Shown here: one piece after another, positions 19,411-31,412 of the stretch | Layout: each line of letters opens with the position of its first letter | How positions within the stretch are numbered: the first letter of the stretch is position 1 | Source of the DNA: Hyaloraphidium curvatum | Lineage: Eukaryota > Monoblepharomycota > Hyaloraphidiomycetes > Hyaloraphidiales > Hyaloraphidiaceae | Length of the DNA: 64,000 bases | Direction: 5' to 3' | Assembly: GCA_025558095.1 (NCBI GenBank) | Contig: JAIVFI010000011.1 | Coordinates: 124,001-188,000 of the forward strand | Notes under the pieces: model-generated | The model's input: the letters and a program-made list of their open reading frames with translations, nothing else | What the model was told of the DNA's origin: nothing | The model's database searches: none | Program-made: the position numbers and the translations under genes

Positions 19411-20786
19411 ACGACGTTCCGAAGCCCTTCGACGGACGCCTGGACCGCGTCCCACTCCGCAAACTGCCGCAAATACCTTCACGACTTGGGTCAAGACTTT
19501 CGCTCTGTACGCGGCGCACAGCTCATGTCGGCGAAGGTGCATCAGTTTCTGGTCTCATCGGACGGCGGGCGTGCCGGCAAGCTTGACCCGCGTGCTGCTG
19601 TCCTGTGCGTGGAGCAGAACCCGATGGCGGCTGAGAAGAGCGTAGAGCGGGCGATCAAGAAGCGCCGACCCGTCTTTCGCTACATCATGGAGTGCATCGG
19701 CACGTCGAACTGCCCACCGACGGGAGCCAAGTGCCCGATGCGTCTGGGGTGAGATTTGACTTGCTATCTGCACAGTATCCGGCTGACCAGGGCTCAGAGT
19801 CTTCATCTTTGCCCACGACATTCATCACGCTCACATTTTGGTCAAGGACTTCCACGATCCACCACACAATGATCCGCGTCGGACGGCTTCGATGTTGCGC
19901 ACTCTGGCCTTCGACTACTTACTGCGGTCCGGAGCGACGCCAGGGCAGTTCCTGCTTGACCAGGGCAAAGCAGTGGATGAGCTGGGTGGAATTCCAGAGG
20001 GGACCCTCAAAAGCATCGCACGACAGGCGCGGGAGGCAAAATACGGTGCCGTGAGCCTCAACGTGCTCCGCAAGCTGGCCAAGGATCGCCCGACCAATGT
20101 GTATCTTGTCGGTCTAGACGATGAAGGCGAAGACATCGGCTACAGCTTCTCGTACGCATTCACGGACATCGTCGGCCTTGTCTTCGCTATCCTGGACGGG
20201 ATTGTCGTTGGCATTGACAGCAGTTTGAGGCGCAAGAATTCACGAGGTTTCCCCCTGACTGGACTCGTCGCCTTTGATCTGCTTGGGCGCCGCGCAAAGC
20301 CTCTCCCATTCCTCTTTTCGTCCAACATCAAGCGTTCGACTCTGAAAGCATTCATCGCCTGGTTGCACCCGGGTGCAGACGTTCTGTCATGGGCTTCTTT
20401 CGTACCCCGACGAAAGCGATTGGCCAGAAGCACTGCGGGGCAAGCGGTCGAGGGTTCAGACTGTAGCCACGGGGTGGAGACCGAGGTGCTTCACTCCTGA
20501 CATGTTTTTTTATGCCGAACTGGGCGCGCTCAAGGACGTTTTCGGCGAGGGCCTGGGCACATACTACCGCCTCTGCTACTATCACATCAAGGAAGCTTTT
20601 CTGCGCCGCGCCGGAAAGAGCAAGGAGGGAAAACGGGGAATGAAGGCGGACGCTGCCGAGGAGGAGGACACGATTCCCGACTCAGTCGTCCCCCAAGGGA
20701 TCATGAGGTTTCAAGCGCGCTGGGCAGGGACGCATGAGTCCAGACCGCCCGCCGCCGTCCTTCCTCTCACCACTCGAGTGGCCACA
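19411..20786 (+). mobile_element. MULE (Mutator-like) transposase remnant
   Basis: A transposase-like frame is recovered by two GT-AG introns, 19749-19797 and 20373-20427, both in phase. After the first splice it reads VFIFAHDIHHAHILVKDFHD. The MULE core follows: an acidic strand IVVGIDSSLRRKNSRGFPLT with GLVAFDLLGRRAKPLPFLFS (the 'D...PL..lvgvD..g' motif), then after the second splice FTPDMFFYAELGALKDVFGE and RLCYYHIKEAFLRRA (the 'C.wHi.ka' motif). The C-terminal SWIM zinc finger expected in MULE transposases is missing. The frame instead runs on without a stop into the Zn2Cys6 gene. The N-terminus is poorly defined, and no target-site duplication was identified. Confidence 0.6.
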
Positions 20787-23344
20787 ATGGCGACGCTCTA
20801 CCAGCGGCCGCCGGTCCCGTGGGCCCCGGGGCCAATGTTTGGCGTGCCTACCGTGGGCATCCCGTTGGTTCCGGGGCCGCCGCTTGCGGGCCCAGGGATG
20901 TGGCGCCCTCCCCATGTCGGCGACGCGTCTGCCCAACCGGAGCGGGCGCCGGTCAGCGACAGCAGGTCGCAATCGCCGGAAAACGGGCCACCGGACGGGA
21001 AGCGGAAGACTGCGTGCGACCGGTGAGACCTTCAACTGCACCGGAGCCGTACGCGGACTCACGGCGGGAACTCTGGGTCGGGCCCCGCAGCTGCCGAATG
21101 CGCAAGCGGCGCTGCGATCTCGCCACGCCGAAATGCAAGTCCTGCAGCCGCACCGGGAGCAATTGCACCTATCAGGGATTGTGGAAGCGGCCGTCGCGGG
21201 CGAAGAAGAGATTGGCGACAAACACAGGACCTGCCACCGACGCCAGCGGGACCAAAGACCATGCCGAGACCGAACGGGCCCCGACGGCCGCTGTTTGGAA
21301 TCGTCGGACGTCCCTCGACTCAGCTCACGGAGCGCTTGAGCCGGAGTTGGAGGCGCTGGTTGCCACTCCCCGCGATTGCTCGCCGCTGGAGAGCAACCTC
21401 GAAGCCTTCCTGCTCGACCCCATTGCGCTCAATATGGAACCAACAATCTCTGTCTCCGAGGCCTTGCCGTGGATGTGGCCAATGGGCTTCCCGCCACAGC
21501 CGTCGCTGGCCACTGCCGAAACGTCGCACAAAGACATCTCCAGTTTCATCCCTGCTTCGATCGCAAGGACCCCGACATCGCTCCCTCCCCTTCCAGCGGA
21601 GGCGGGCATCGTGTTTGCCATCGTCGACAGGTTCTTTGTTTGGTCGGACGACGTCCTCCCGACCATCCACCGCGGACGCTTCTACGAGGCCTGGCCGCCT
21701 TCACCGTTGCTGATGTCGACGATCCTGCTCGTGAGCCCGCTCTTTGATCCACCGTCGCAGGAGCTGGTGGCTTCTACGTGCTCAAAACGCATGTGGAATC
21801 AGAGCCTCTTTGCCCGGGTTAAGGCGACCCTCCCGGTCACTCTCAATCGTGCGGGACTTGCCGGCGACTTCGGCGCAGACATCGCGTCAACCTTCTTGCT
21901 CGGAGTTTGGGCGGCGTTTTCCGGTCTCGGGCAACTGTGTCAGGGTTTCTACGGGCTGACGCAACACCTCGTCCGCCGAGCGGGCTGGCAGACTTCACCC
22001 ATTTCGCCGGCCCCGACCTTCCGTCAAGTCGTTGCGCAACGGCTCGGTGCCGAAGCCCTTGTCGCCACCCTCGGCCCCGGAGACGTGTCTGCCCTGCGCG
22101 ACATCTGGATCGACCTGTGCCAACAGCACAGAATCATGAACATATTTTCCATTGGGGAGCAGACGCGCAGGGACTGGGCGCGCGCTCTGGACAGCCCGCC
22201 GGAGCCGGATGCTTTCGATGCCGCATTCCGGCCTGCGCCGCCGGGGCTTGCCGAGTGGGAAGCCAGCTTCGATGCGGCCTTTGATCCGCGCGCCCTGCCG
22301 GAAACCCCGCTCATTTCCGACTCGATAGCTTGGATCGATCTTCCGGAGGGACATCCCGACCGCGAGCGCGCGCTCGAACGCATGGCGTTCTACGTGGTTG
22401 CCGTTCGGGGCACGTTGCCCTGGCTGGCGGGCAAGTTCCGGGCGATTGTGGACACATTCCTCTGGGCATGCCGATCCGCAGGTCTTCATTCGCCGGCGCA
22501 GCTGCCCCCAGCGGCCCCTGTTCCCCCCACCTGGCTTTCTCGGCCGGCCTTCCAGCGCCTCGTGGCGCTGCGGGACCGCGCCGACAAGGCCCTGCTGGAC
22601 TTTCGGCGCTCGCTCCCGCTCGAGATGAGAGAAGCGTGGCTTTCGGGATCCGCAACGGAAGCAATCTCGGCCCTGCTCGGGCCCGAGGCCCGCGTGCTCC
22701 ACAACAGGCAACGCCACTTCCAGTATGCCTTCAACGTCAGCGCCAACATTCCCGGCATCTTGTTCATGCGCGCCGAGCTCTACACCTCCATCGGAACCTG
22801 CCTCTCCCGTGGTCTCAGCACGGAACTTGCGCCTGGTTCCCTGGAGGTGCTCGCTGACGAGTTTGGAGCCCAGGCCGAACCTTTTGCTTCCCTGCTCGAG
22901 GACGCCATCCTGGCGACCCGGTTCCACGTGGACCGCCTCCGAATCGAGCCACGACTGGCTCGTTCTGCCGGCAACGGCACCCCCACCGTCCTCCGGTGCG
23001 CGATCCTGCACACTGCTTTCTGCAAGCGCTTCCGCGGCGCGGGGACCCCGCCCGAGATCCTTGATCAGGTCGCTGCGGACGCGCGGGAAGCGCTGCGCGT
23101 TTTGGAGGCGTTCGCGCGCAGGCACGGGGGATTCATGAGTTCCGCGCATGCGCTGGCAAAGAAGCTCTGGGAAGACGGGAGGCCGAGCGAGTTTGAGCTC
23201 GAAGCAGCGCGGTTGGGGGTCGATCTGGAACCAGAGGATGACAGCGGGAACAAGGGGATGGCCCGGGCGGCGGTGCGGACGGATCCGGTGCTGGCCAGTC
23301 TCCTCAACGCCTACGGGGGACGCCGTAACGCACCTGTCGTCTGA
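20787..23344 (+). CDS. Zn(II)2Cys6 transcription factor, copy 1
   Basis: Fungal regulator of 829 residues from exons 20787-21022 and 21091-23344. The 68-nt intron falls inside the zinc cluster, between the first and second Cys (CDR/CRMRKRRC). Spliced, it gives the complete six-Cys motif (CDRCRMRKRRC, then PKCKSC, then GSNC) followed by a basic linker. The N-terminal 75 residues are Pro-rich. From about residue 240 comes a fungal-specific transcription-factor domain (FAIVDRFFVWSDDVLPTIHR, then LLVSPLFD). It binds DNA in the nucleus, probably as a dimer; targets are unknown. It is 35-45% acidic/Ala-rich at the C-terminus by eye. A close tandem paralogue follows. The upstream MULE frame enters exon 1 in phase. 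Confidence 0.85.
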
Positions 23345-23627
23345 TGTTCGGCGAATGTGATCCTCTTGGTTCGTCCAGATCAGTCAGTAGTGGCATCAGT
23401 CAGAAGGCAGACCACCCAACAAAAAACGTCCCGTCATCTTCATGGATCATTGACTGCGCCTTTGCCTGTCGATGTTACGAAGATGCCCGTTTGCTTCCTG
23501 GGGTCGTCGCGTTTTGAGGTGCTTGGCAAGGCTCCAGTGGCAAGGACTCCACAGGGACCTTTCCGTCCACACGAAACTGCGGAAAGAGCTGCCTTAATGG
23601 GCAACTGAGCCCTTGCGAACGCTTGCC

Positions 23628-26086
23628 ATGCTGTCTCCATCGTCGTTGTTGGTGCCGCCGTGCGCGATTCGCGCGCCCTTCCCTCCGCCGGCGGGCCGGT
23701 CCCCCAGTCGAGTCAGGGCGCTTCAGGCGCAGAATCCTCCGAAACGGAAGACTCCATGCGACCGGTGAGATCGAGTTCCGCGATCTGCAAGTGCAGTTAT
23801 GCTCAGCGCAACCCCGCCGCACCCAGGTGCCGTACCCGGAAGCGGCGATGCGACTTTGGAGAGCCGAAATGCAGGTCGTGTGCGCGTACCGGGAACGACT
23901 GCACATATCTTGGCCTCGGAAAGAGGCCATCGGAAGCAAAGACGTTGCAGACTCTGAAAACTGGGGCCGGTGACGCCCAGTCAGGGCCCGCTCCCGACGA
24001 GGTCCCCCGTGCGAGCATGCTCGTCGACGCACCTGTTTCACTTGGTCAGACAGCGCTGCAATTGCTCGGAGTGAACACCACGGTCGTGGAGTCCCAAAGA
24101 TTGTTGTCGGTGCGTCAAGGCCAAGGATTGCCCGTGCTCGGTAGCGCCCCGCTCACGACGCTTCCGGCCGTGCCGGCTTTGGCCGGAACCGATGTTGAAA
24201 ACGGGCTCCTGGGACCGTTGTCGGAAGCCTACCTCTCCCTTCCGTCATCCTCGGGCAACTTGGGTAGTTCTCCTTTGTCCAGCGTTGGCGTTCACGGGAT
24301 CGCGCGAGCTCCATCGCTCTACGCCCCTCTTCCGGCCGAGACGGAAGTTGTTTTCGCCATCGTCGACAGATTCTTCTTCTGGTCGGACGACGTGCTCCCA
24401 ACGCTTCATCGGGGACGTTTCAACGAGCGCTGGCCTCCACCGCCTTTGCTGCTTTCGGCCATTATGCTCGTCAGCCCGCTTTTCGACGCTGCGTCACAGG
24501 ACATTGTCGCCTCCGTCTGCTCCAAAGCCAGATGGAATGGGAGCCTCTTTGCGCGGATCAAAGGGGAGCTACCGGCCGCCCTGGAGAGGTGGAGTCAGGG
24601 GACGGTCACAGATCCAGCTTTGGATATCACCGCGACCATTTTGTTGGGTGTTTGGGGAGCGTTTTCGGGTCTCGGGAAGCTCCTTCAGGGGTTCTACCAC
24701 CTGACGCTGCACCTGGTCCGCTTGGCCGGCTGGACCACTTCCCCGACTCTGCCGGCTCCAACGTTCCGACGTCTTGTTGCCGAGCGGTTCGGTAAACGGA
24801 CTCTCGTTGCAGCGATGGAGCCCGCGGACATTGCCATCCTGCGCGACATTTGGATCGATCAGGCGCAACAGCACCGCATCATTTCCATCATGGCAATCGC
24901 GGAGCAGACGCGGAAGGATTGGGCAAGAGGTCTGGACCAGCGACCCGATCCAAACGAGTTCGACGTGGCCTTTCGCCCCGCCCCGTCGGGCTTCGCGGAG
25001 TGGGAAGCCAGTTTCCACCCCCGCTTCGATCCGCGCGTGCTGCCCGAGACCCCGCTCATCTCGGACGCGATCGCCTGGATCGACCTCCCGCGGAACCATC
25101 CCGACCGCGAGCGGGCCCTGGCGAACATGCCGTTGTATTTGACTTCGTTGCGGGGAACGGTGCCTTGGCTGGCGGGCAAGTTCCGCTGGGCCGTCGACTC
25201 GTTCCTGTGGTCTTGCCGGGCTGCGGGCCTGCAGTCGCCCGCACAGCTGCCGCCGGCGGCTTCGGCCCCCCCTCCGTGGCTCGCCGAAGACACCTTCCGT
25301 GGCCTCGTGGCAATGCGTGACCACGTAGACGCCGCTCTCTTGGACTTTCGTCGTTCACTTCCGCCGGAGATTCGGGAGGCGTGGGCCTCATCCTCGGCCG
25401 CGGGCATTGTTTCTGCCTTTCTTGAACCCGACGACGAAGCCGATCCCAATCCGAGACGGCCGCACTTCGAATACGCTTTCAACCTCAGCACCACTCTCCC
25501 CCGGATCTTCCTCCTGCGCGCGGAGCTCTACACTTCGATCGGCACCTGTCTCTCGCGGAGCCTGAACATCACGCTCGTGCCCGGCTCTCTGGAAACCCTG
25601 GCCGACGAGTTTGCCGCTCAGGACGAGCCATTCACGTCGGTGCTCGAGGATGCCATTCTATGCACCCGCTTCCACTCCGAGTGGCTGCGTCTCGAGCGCC
25701 GCTTAGCTGTTTCCATTGGCAACGGCGCTCCCGTGCTGCTCCGCTGTGCCGTGCTCCACATTGCCTTTTACCGGCGCTTCCGCGCGGCCGGCGTTTCCGA
25801 CGGCGCCATGCGGCAGGTCGTCGGAGACGCCCGCGCGGCCATGGATGTTTTGGAGGCCTATGCAGGACGGCACGGCGGGTTCATGGTTTCCGCCCACGGG
25901 CTGGCAAAGAAGCTCTGGCACGACGAGCACCCAAGCGACTTGGACCTCGAGGCAGCACAGCTGGGCGTGGATCTCGAGCCCGAGGACGAGGGTGCCGAGA
26001 ACGGTGGCACGGGCCTTGCGCGGGCGACGGTGAGGGCGGATCCCGCCCTCACAGCTCTGCTGGAGGCGTACCAGAGGGCGGCCTGA
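23628..26086 (+). CDS. Zn(II)2Cys6 transcription factor, copy 2
   Basis: Tandem paralogue of the preceding gene, 798 residues from exons 23628-23764 and 23827-26086. Exon 1 starts at ATG 23628 (MLSPSSLLVPP) and ends in PPKRKTPCDR; the 62-nt intron is at the same codon and phase as in copy 1. Splicing restores CDRCRTRKRRC, PKCRSC and GNDC. The rest aligns along its whole length with copy 1 (FAIVDRFFFWSDDVLPTLHR; RAELYTSIGTCLSRS; EDAILCTRFHSEWLRLERRL). The two sit in the same orientation 283 bp apart, so this is a local duplication with later divergence. Regulatory targets are not evident from the neighbours. Confidence 0.85.
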
Positions 26087-26202
26087 ATGGAGCAAGTGTG
26101 AGCCATCGTGGCGCGCTGTACATCGACTCGATTCCTGGCAAGAGACGGACACGGCAAGATCTACTTCGCTCGATGCAGTCCCTTTCCCATCCATCCCACC
26201 GC

Positions 26203-27452
26203 TCACCGCACCTTCTTGACAAAGATCGAGAGCGACGAGTCCGCGTCGGACTCGAGGCGCACCATCCCCCTCGCACCCAGCTCCCCCACCACCGCATCCT
26301 GCGCCAAGACTTCGAGATCCTTGTCGATGCAGGGCTTGTTGGCGATCCCGAGCACGTCCAGCGCGGGGTTGTTGGCGATCACGCCGTGGAGGGTCCGCAG
26401 CCCCGTCTCCTCCGGTAGCCCGCCGCGCACGCACGGGCTAATCAGGTGCACAAAGTCGTCCTCCAGCCGCACGAACTCGAGGCTGGTCATCCCGAGCAGC
26501 GCCTTGCGGTCCTCCGGGGCCAGCCGGGAGACCATGAGCTGGAGATGGCGCAGCCGCGGGCACCTCCGGATCAGCGCCCCCGCGCCGGCCCCCAGGACCC
26601 CGAGGAAGCCGAGCTGCTCCCCCACGCCGCACGCGGCCGCAGCCACGGCCAGGGGCTCCAGCGCGGCCGGATGCGGGGACATGGTGTAGAGCATGAGGTC
26701 CTTGAGCGTGGCGGCGTTGAGCCGGAGCACTTCGAGCATCACCGCCAGCGTTCCCGGGTCCGGAACGGGGTCCGAGGGTGGCGTTCCGTCCGCAGGAGGC
26801 TTCGGCTTCGGAACCGTCAGGGCCAGGAGGGAGAGCCGGGGGAGGTGGAGCGGGTCGTCCTCGCCGTCCGCGCTGAGGGAAACCGTGCCCTCCTCGGCCC
26901 CGAGCACCGTGACCCCCAGCATGTAGAGCCACCTGACCCTGTCCTTCAGCGGCCGGAGCAGCTCCCGCACGCCTGCGAGCGACATCGACCCCTCCGCCAT
27001 CCTCACTGCGCCGAGGTGAGCAGGAAGGAACCCCGCAATTCCGGCCGCGGCCCACCTTCCAATCTCCCCGGCACCATGCCCCTGCCCGCAGGGAGCTCGT
27101 TGCCGATGTTAACCATCCGGATCCCGGGGCAGCGAGCGGCGAGCAGGGCCGCGGCGGCCTCCCAGGTCGGCCCGCTCCCTTCGGCGTCGGACTCGGGCCC
27201 CCCGGCGCCGCCGTAGGGCACGACCCAGAGGATCCGCACGGCGCGCCAGAGCTCCTCGCGGTCGACGGCGAGCAGCGCGCTGGCGGCGGCCGGGGAGGCC
27301 ACGCGCAGGCGGCGGAACAGGCGGGGTTGGAAGGCGGCGCGCGCCCTCCGGGACACGAGCGACACGGAGCGCAGGGCTTCGCGGTCGGAGGCCAGGAAGC
27401 CTGCGACGTGGTGCAGCACGTCGCCGAAGCGGGAGAGGTCCATCGGGGGCAT
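26203..27452 (-). CDS. F-box protein with leucine-rich region
   Basis: Protein of 399 residues from exons 27452-27056 and 27005-26203; the 50-nt intron keeps phase. The N-terminus is an F-box-like motif (DLSRFGDVLHHVAGFLASD, then LRSVSLVSRRARAAF and LFRRLRV). The rest is a series of irregular leucine-rich repeats (LHLPRLSLLALTV, LRHLQLMVSRL, LEFVRLEDDFVHL). This arrangement is typical of SCF substrate adaptors, with the F-box contacting Skp1. The substrate is unknown. It resembles the LRR gene at 5296-6472 and the pseudogene at 10680-11799 in style, so the family is locally scattered. Confidence 0.7.
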
Positions 27453-27610
27453 TCTGGCGCCCGCTGTGCGAGGTCGGTTGTGCTCGGTCGGAGTGACGTG
27501 GCCCTCCAGAGGATCCGACCGGGTCCCCCCTGGTCACTGCACCCCAAAGCACCGCCAACACAGGCCACAGTAAAGCAAAGCAAGCGCATTCCCAAGCACG
27601 TTCCTCTACA

Positions 27611-29125
27611 CTAGATTTCCTCCTCCTCCCCGCCCTCCCCGACGACGATCGGCCCGCCGCCCCGCCCCTTCCACACGTCCGCCACGACGCCGGCCACGAA
27701 CCCCTTGCCCAGCCAGAACTGGTCCCCGCACTCGACCCTGCACCCCGTCGTCCCGTGCCCCAGCGCGGTTAGCACGGACTCGTCGAGGGACGAGTGGTCC
27801 TCGGTCGGGTGTCCCCTGACGTCGGCCAGCTTGAGCCCCGGGCACGCGCGCGCGAGCGCGTGCACGGCGTCGCCCGTCAGCTTCGGGTTGCTCGATAGGT
27901 CGGCGCGCTCGAGGTTGGGCAGCGCCGAAAACAGTCGGGCGAGGTCCGAGGGGGTGAGCGCGGGGACGTTGGAGGCGCGCAGCTCGGCGACAGCGTTGTC
28001 GGCGGGGATGCGGGTGAGCAGGGTGGCCACGTCCGCGCGGGTGCACTCCGGGGGGATGTGGAGCTTGGTAGGGTCGCCGGAAAGGGCGTTGAGGACGCCG
28101 GCGACGAGGGGGGAGGGGGTAGGGGAGGGAAGCGGGTGGGTCTCGTAATCGTCCTCGAGCGAGACGACCACGCGGGGGGTGCCGAAGGAGGGATTGCGCG
28201 AGACGAACCGCGAGTGGACGGCGGCGATCATCTCCTGCATCTCGGGATCGCAGTCTGCAAAGAGATCGCGCACATTAGCCAATATGAACGCCCCAAAATT
28301 CTAGTGACACCCACTCTTTGCGGCGTACTCGACGAGGCTGATCCAGCCGCTCTCGGGCACGGGGAACGCCGACCCGCCATAGACGATGCCCAGGCTCCGC
28401 ACCTGCTCGTCCATGTCCCCGATGCTGATCAGGACCACGAACCCGCCGTCGTCGACCTTGCCGCCCTCGACCTCGAGCATCTTGGACTGCTTCAGGCGGT
28501 CAAACACCCTTTTGATGGCCGCGAACGAGCCGGTGGGCTTGGGGTAGGTCCGCGAGAGCACGTGCGGGTCCGAGCCGGCGGGCCCGCAGCGGCGCGCGAT
28601 GCCGGCGAGGTAGTCGCGCACGGCGGCCACGTGCTCCTCGAGCGCGTCCAGCGCGACGTTGGGGTCGAACACGCCCTGGCGGTCGCGGAACTCGGCGCCG
28701 ACGTGCGACGCCTTGAGGGCCATGATCTGCTCGAACGACATGCCTGGGCGGATGCCGAGGTCGACGGGCGTCTGCGGCGGCGGCGAGTCGTCGTCGTCCT
28801 CGTCGTAGTCGTTCTGCGGCTGGAACTGCGGCGGGTAGGCCTGCTGCGGTGCGAACTGCTGCTGCGGGCGGCCGAACGGGCGCGGGAACTGCTGCGGGTA
28901 GAAGGCCGGCCGCGGGGCGTAGCCGTAGGCGGCGGCGGGGTCGGCGTCGGGCGCGTCGTGCGAGAACATGCAGCCGGCGCCGAAGCGGCACGTCCCGAGC
29001 GCGAAGAATTTGCACGGCACTTTGCTCTGCGGCGGCGCGGCGGCCGCCGACGAGTCGTGCGAGAACGGGCACGCCGCGCCGTTGCGGCACGTGCCGAGCG
29101 CGAAGAAGCGGCACGGCGGCGCCAT
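27611..29125 (-). CDS. CCCH zinc-finger protein with C-terminal leucine-rich region
   Basis: Protein of 484 residues from exons 29125-28315 and 28254-27611. Two apparent reading frames are joined here as one gene, because the 60-nt gap begins GTGGGT, contains a GCTAATG branch-like site, ends in TTTGCAG and keeps phase; the second frame also lacks its own upstream ATG. Residues 1-50 hold two CCCH fingers (CRFFALGTCRNGAACPFSH and CKFFALGTCRFGAGCMFSH), the RNA-binding type. A Pro/Gln-rich linker and an acidic run follow, then a helical domain (SFAAIKRVFDRLKQSKMLE). The C-terminal third has leucine-rich repeats (LARLFSALPNLERADLSSNP). A role in mRNA handling or export is plausible, but the exact family is not known to me. 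Confidence 0.6.
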
Positions 29126-29468
29126 CTCCGTAAACAACTCCCGATCTCCGGGAAGGCTGGCGTCGGCCCTCGCGGCGGCAGGCGTCCGAGCGCGGCCGAA
29201 GAAAAGATCAAGGGGGGAGATCCGCCGGGTGGAGCACGCTTCCACGCCCGGGTCTGCCTAGAAAAGACCCTTTGAAGAGCTTCTGCAGCTTGCCGGCGCG
29301 GGCTAGGGGCACGCGATCTTCCGAGGGCGCGTGGCGGTTTGTTGTGGACCGCGGTGTCTGCGCCGTGGCTGCGCGCCCGCCCCTCCGTCCGCTTCCCCGA
29401 GCTCCACCGTCAAAGGCACTTCAATCAGCAAAGAATGTAGCAGAGTTATTCAAAGACGATCTAATGGT
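29126..29468. other. Intergenic between CCCH gene and kinase gene
   Basis: About 340 bp upstream of the CCCH start and downstream of the kinase stop, both on the minus strand. An in-frame upstream ATG for the CCCH gene exists at 29245. Nothing else was recognised. Confidence 0.4.
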
Positions 29469-31412
29469 TCACGGATGATGATCTACCGCCCCGGGATCCT
29501 GCCGCAACCTCTCCTCCTTGACCTTTTTCCGCTCCTGCACGTGCAGGTGGAGCCGGCGGAGCATCTGCCTGGGATGCAGTATGTCCAATGTGCGAGGCTT
29601 GCTGACGGGGTGGGAATGGAGATCGATGGTATCGACAGAGTCGCCGCTCGTCGAGTCCGAGTCGTCGCCGCCGTTCTCGTCCTCCTTGGATGTCACGGGC
29701 TTGGCACCCTCCGCGGCCTTGCTGGCTCCAGATCCTTCCTTTGCAACAGGCTTCGGGCTCTCTGCCGCCCGCCTCGGATGCATGATTGTGTTCCAAAACG
29801 CGGGGCTGCCGTTCCGCGGCGGCCCCTGCCGATCTCCCTCGCCGGCTCCACGGGCAGGCGAGCCCGTCCTACCGGGCATAGTCGCACTCAGGGGGCTGAC
29901 CGGCGAAAGCGGAGCGTTGCCTGTCTTCGGCTTGGTGGCGAACTTGACGGCCAGGCGGCCCCACTCCCCGCGGGTGTCCGACGCAGCGGCGTCCTCGATT
30001 GCGCGCTCGTGCGGATCGTCCCCATCCAGGAAGGTCTTGAACCACTTGGCGTCCCTCGCAACCGCGGCCGACCACCGTTTCTCGGGGTCGATCTCCAGGC
30101 ATCGGGACACCCACTCCCGGCCTTCGGCAGAGACCCAGGCCCATTCCGGCCCCCGCATCTCCTCCTTCCATCCTCCGTCCATGATCCGCTTCAGCATGAC
30201 GCGGGAAGTCTCCGGCTCCCCCGTGTTGTTCGTGGCCATGGGGAAGTGGCCCGAGAGGAGCACGTAGACGATGACGGCCATGGAGAAGACGTCGACTTTG
30301 AAGGAGTAGCCACGACTGGCCGGGGGAGAGATTTAGCGGATTGCCGTCGCGGAGCGCAAGCAGAACTTACTCCCGCGGCCCGACGAGGATCTCCGGCGCG
30401 ACGTACGGGAACGACCCGCACAGCGTCTGCAGCGGGCTGTACGGCGCCGAGGGCGGGAACCCCAGCGTGGTGGCGATCCCGAAGTCGGCGAGCTTGACGG
30501 TCATCGACGCCGGATGCGGGTACGGGAACGGGATCACGACGGGCTGGGCGGGCGCGGGGTTGCGCGGCAACGAGGTGCCGTCAAAGTCGTCGAGGAGGGA
30601 GGAGGGGGCGGGAGAGGGGAGCTGGTCGTTACCGGACGCGGCGACGAGGATGTTCTGGCAGGAAGGACGGAAGGAAAGAAGGGGAAATCGCAAGTGAGAC
30701 ATGCATCCCGGGAGTGCGTCGAAAGGCCCACCTCGGGCTTGAGGTCGCGATGAACGACCCCGACCTTGTGCAGGTAGGCGAGCGCATCCGCGATCTGGAA
30801 GGCAATGTCCCGCGCATCGCGCTCCGAAAAGTGGTCTGCATGCTTCTCCGCGATGCGGTCAAAGAGCTCGCCGCCTTCGGCCAGCTCCATCTGCAGATAC
30901 ACCCGCGACGGCGTCTCGTAGACCTCCTCCAGGCGCACGATGTTGGCGTGGTCGAGCCGCTTCATGATGCGGATCTCCCTCAGCAGGACGCGGAGCTGCA
31001 CGCGGTCCTTGATGTTGGCCTTGTCGATGACCTTCATCGCGAACGGCCTGAGCGTGAGCGGCACGCCCGAATCGCGGTCCTCGGGCCGCGGGCGTTCATG
31101 TACGAGGTAGACGCTGGCGTACGAGCCCCGTCCGAGGAGCTTTCCGAAGCGGAACTTGGCCGCCAGCGTGACGTCCTCGTCCTGGCCTCTACCGGCGTCG
31201 GAGCCGGAACTGCTCGATGCGGCAGGCGAACCGGGCATGCATTCGCCGTCTGCAGCGCCGCTTTCGGACGCCGGAGACAGGGGCGTAAGGCTGTCTGGGC
31301 TCCGCAGTGGCGTTGCGTTGGAAGGCACATCCGGAGGTGGCGAAGCGCACGACCAGTCGAGCCCCGTGAACGCCCGGACGGCCATCGCGTGGTCGGTATT
31401 GAACACGGGCAT
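29469..31412 (-). CDS. CAMK-family serine/threonine protein kinase
   Basis: Protein of 603 residues from exons 31412-30732, 30654-30371 and 30315-29469 (introns 77 and 55 nt, phases consistent). All catalytic motifs are present: glycine loop LLGRGSYASV, the VAIK-type Lys in FAMKVID, HRDLKPENIL spanning the first splice, DFGIATTLG, a CGSFPYVAPE activation segment, and SFKVDVFSMAVIVYVLLSG across the second splice. The EGGELFDRIAEK segment and the activation segment point to the CAMK/Chk2-like group, but no FHA domain is present. There are insertions before the VAIK motif and before DFG. The C-terminal 200 residues are a Ser/Pro-rich tail. The pathway is unknown; a role in stress or checkpoint signalling is only a guess. 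Confidence 0.8.

Noticed and set aside
18229-21026. A KDZ or retrotransposon origin for the transposase-like frame.
   Set aside because: The acidic strand, D motif and CxxH-type helix match the MULE core; no reverse transcriptase, protease or LTR signature was seen.
28058-29275. A long plus-strand frame opposite the CCCH gene.
   Set aside because: Its translation is a Val/Arg/Glu repeat-like shadow; the minus strand carries two canonical CCCH fingers.
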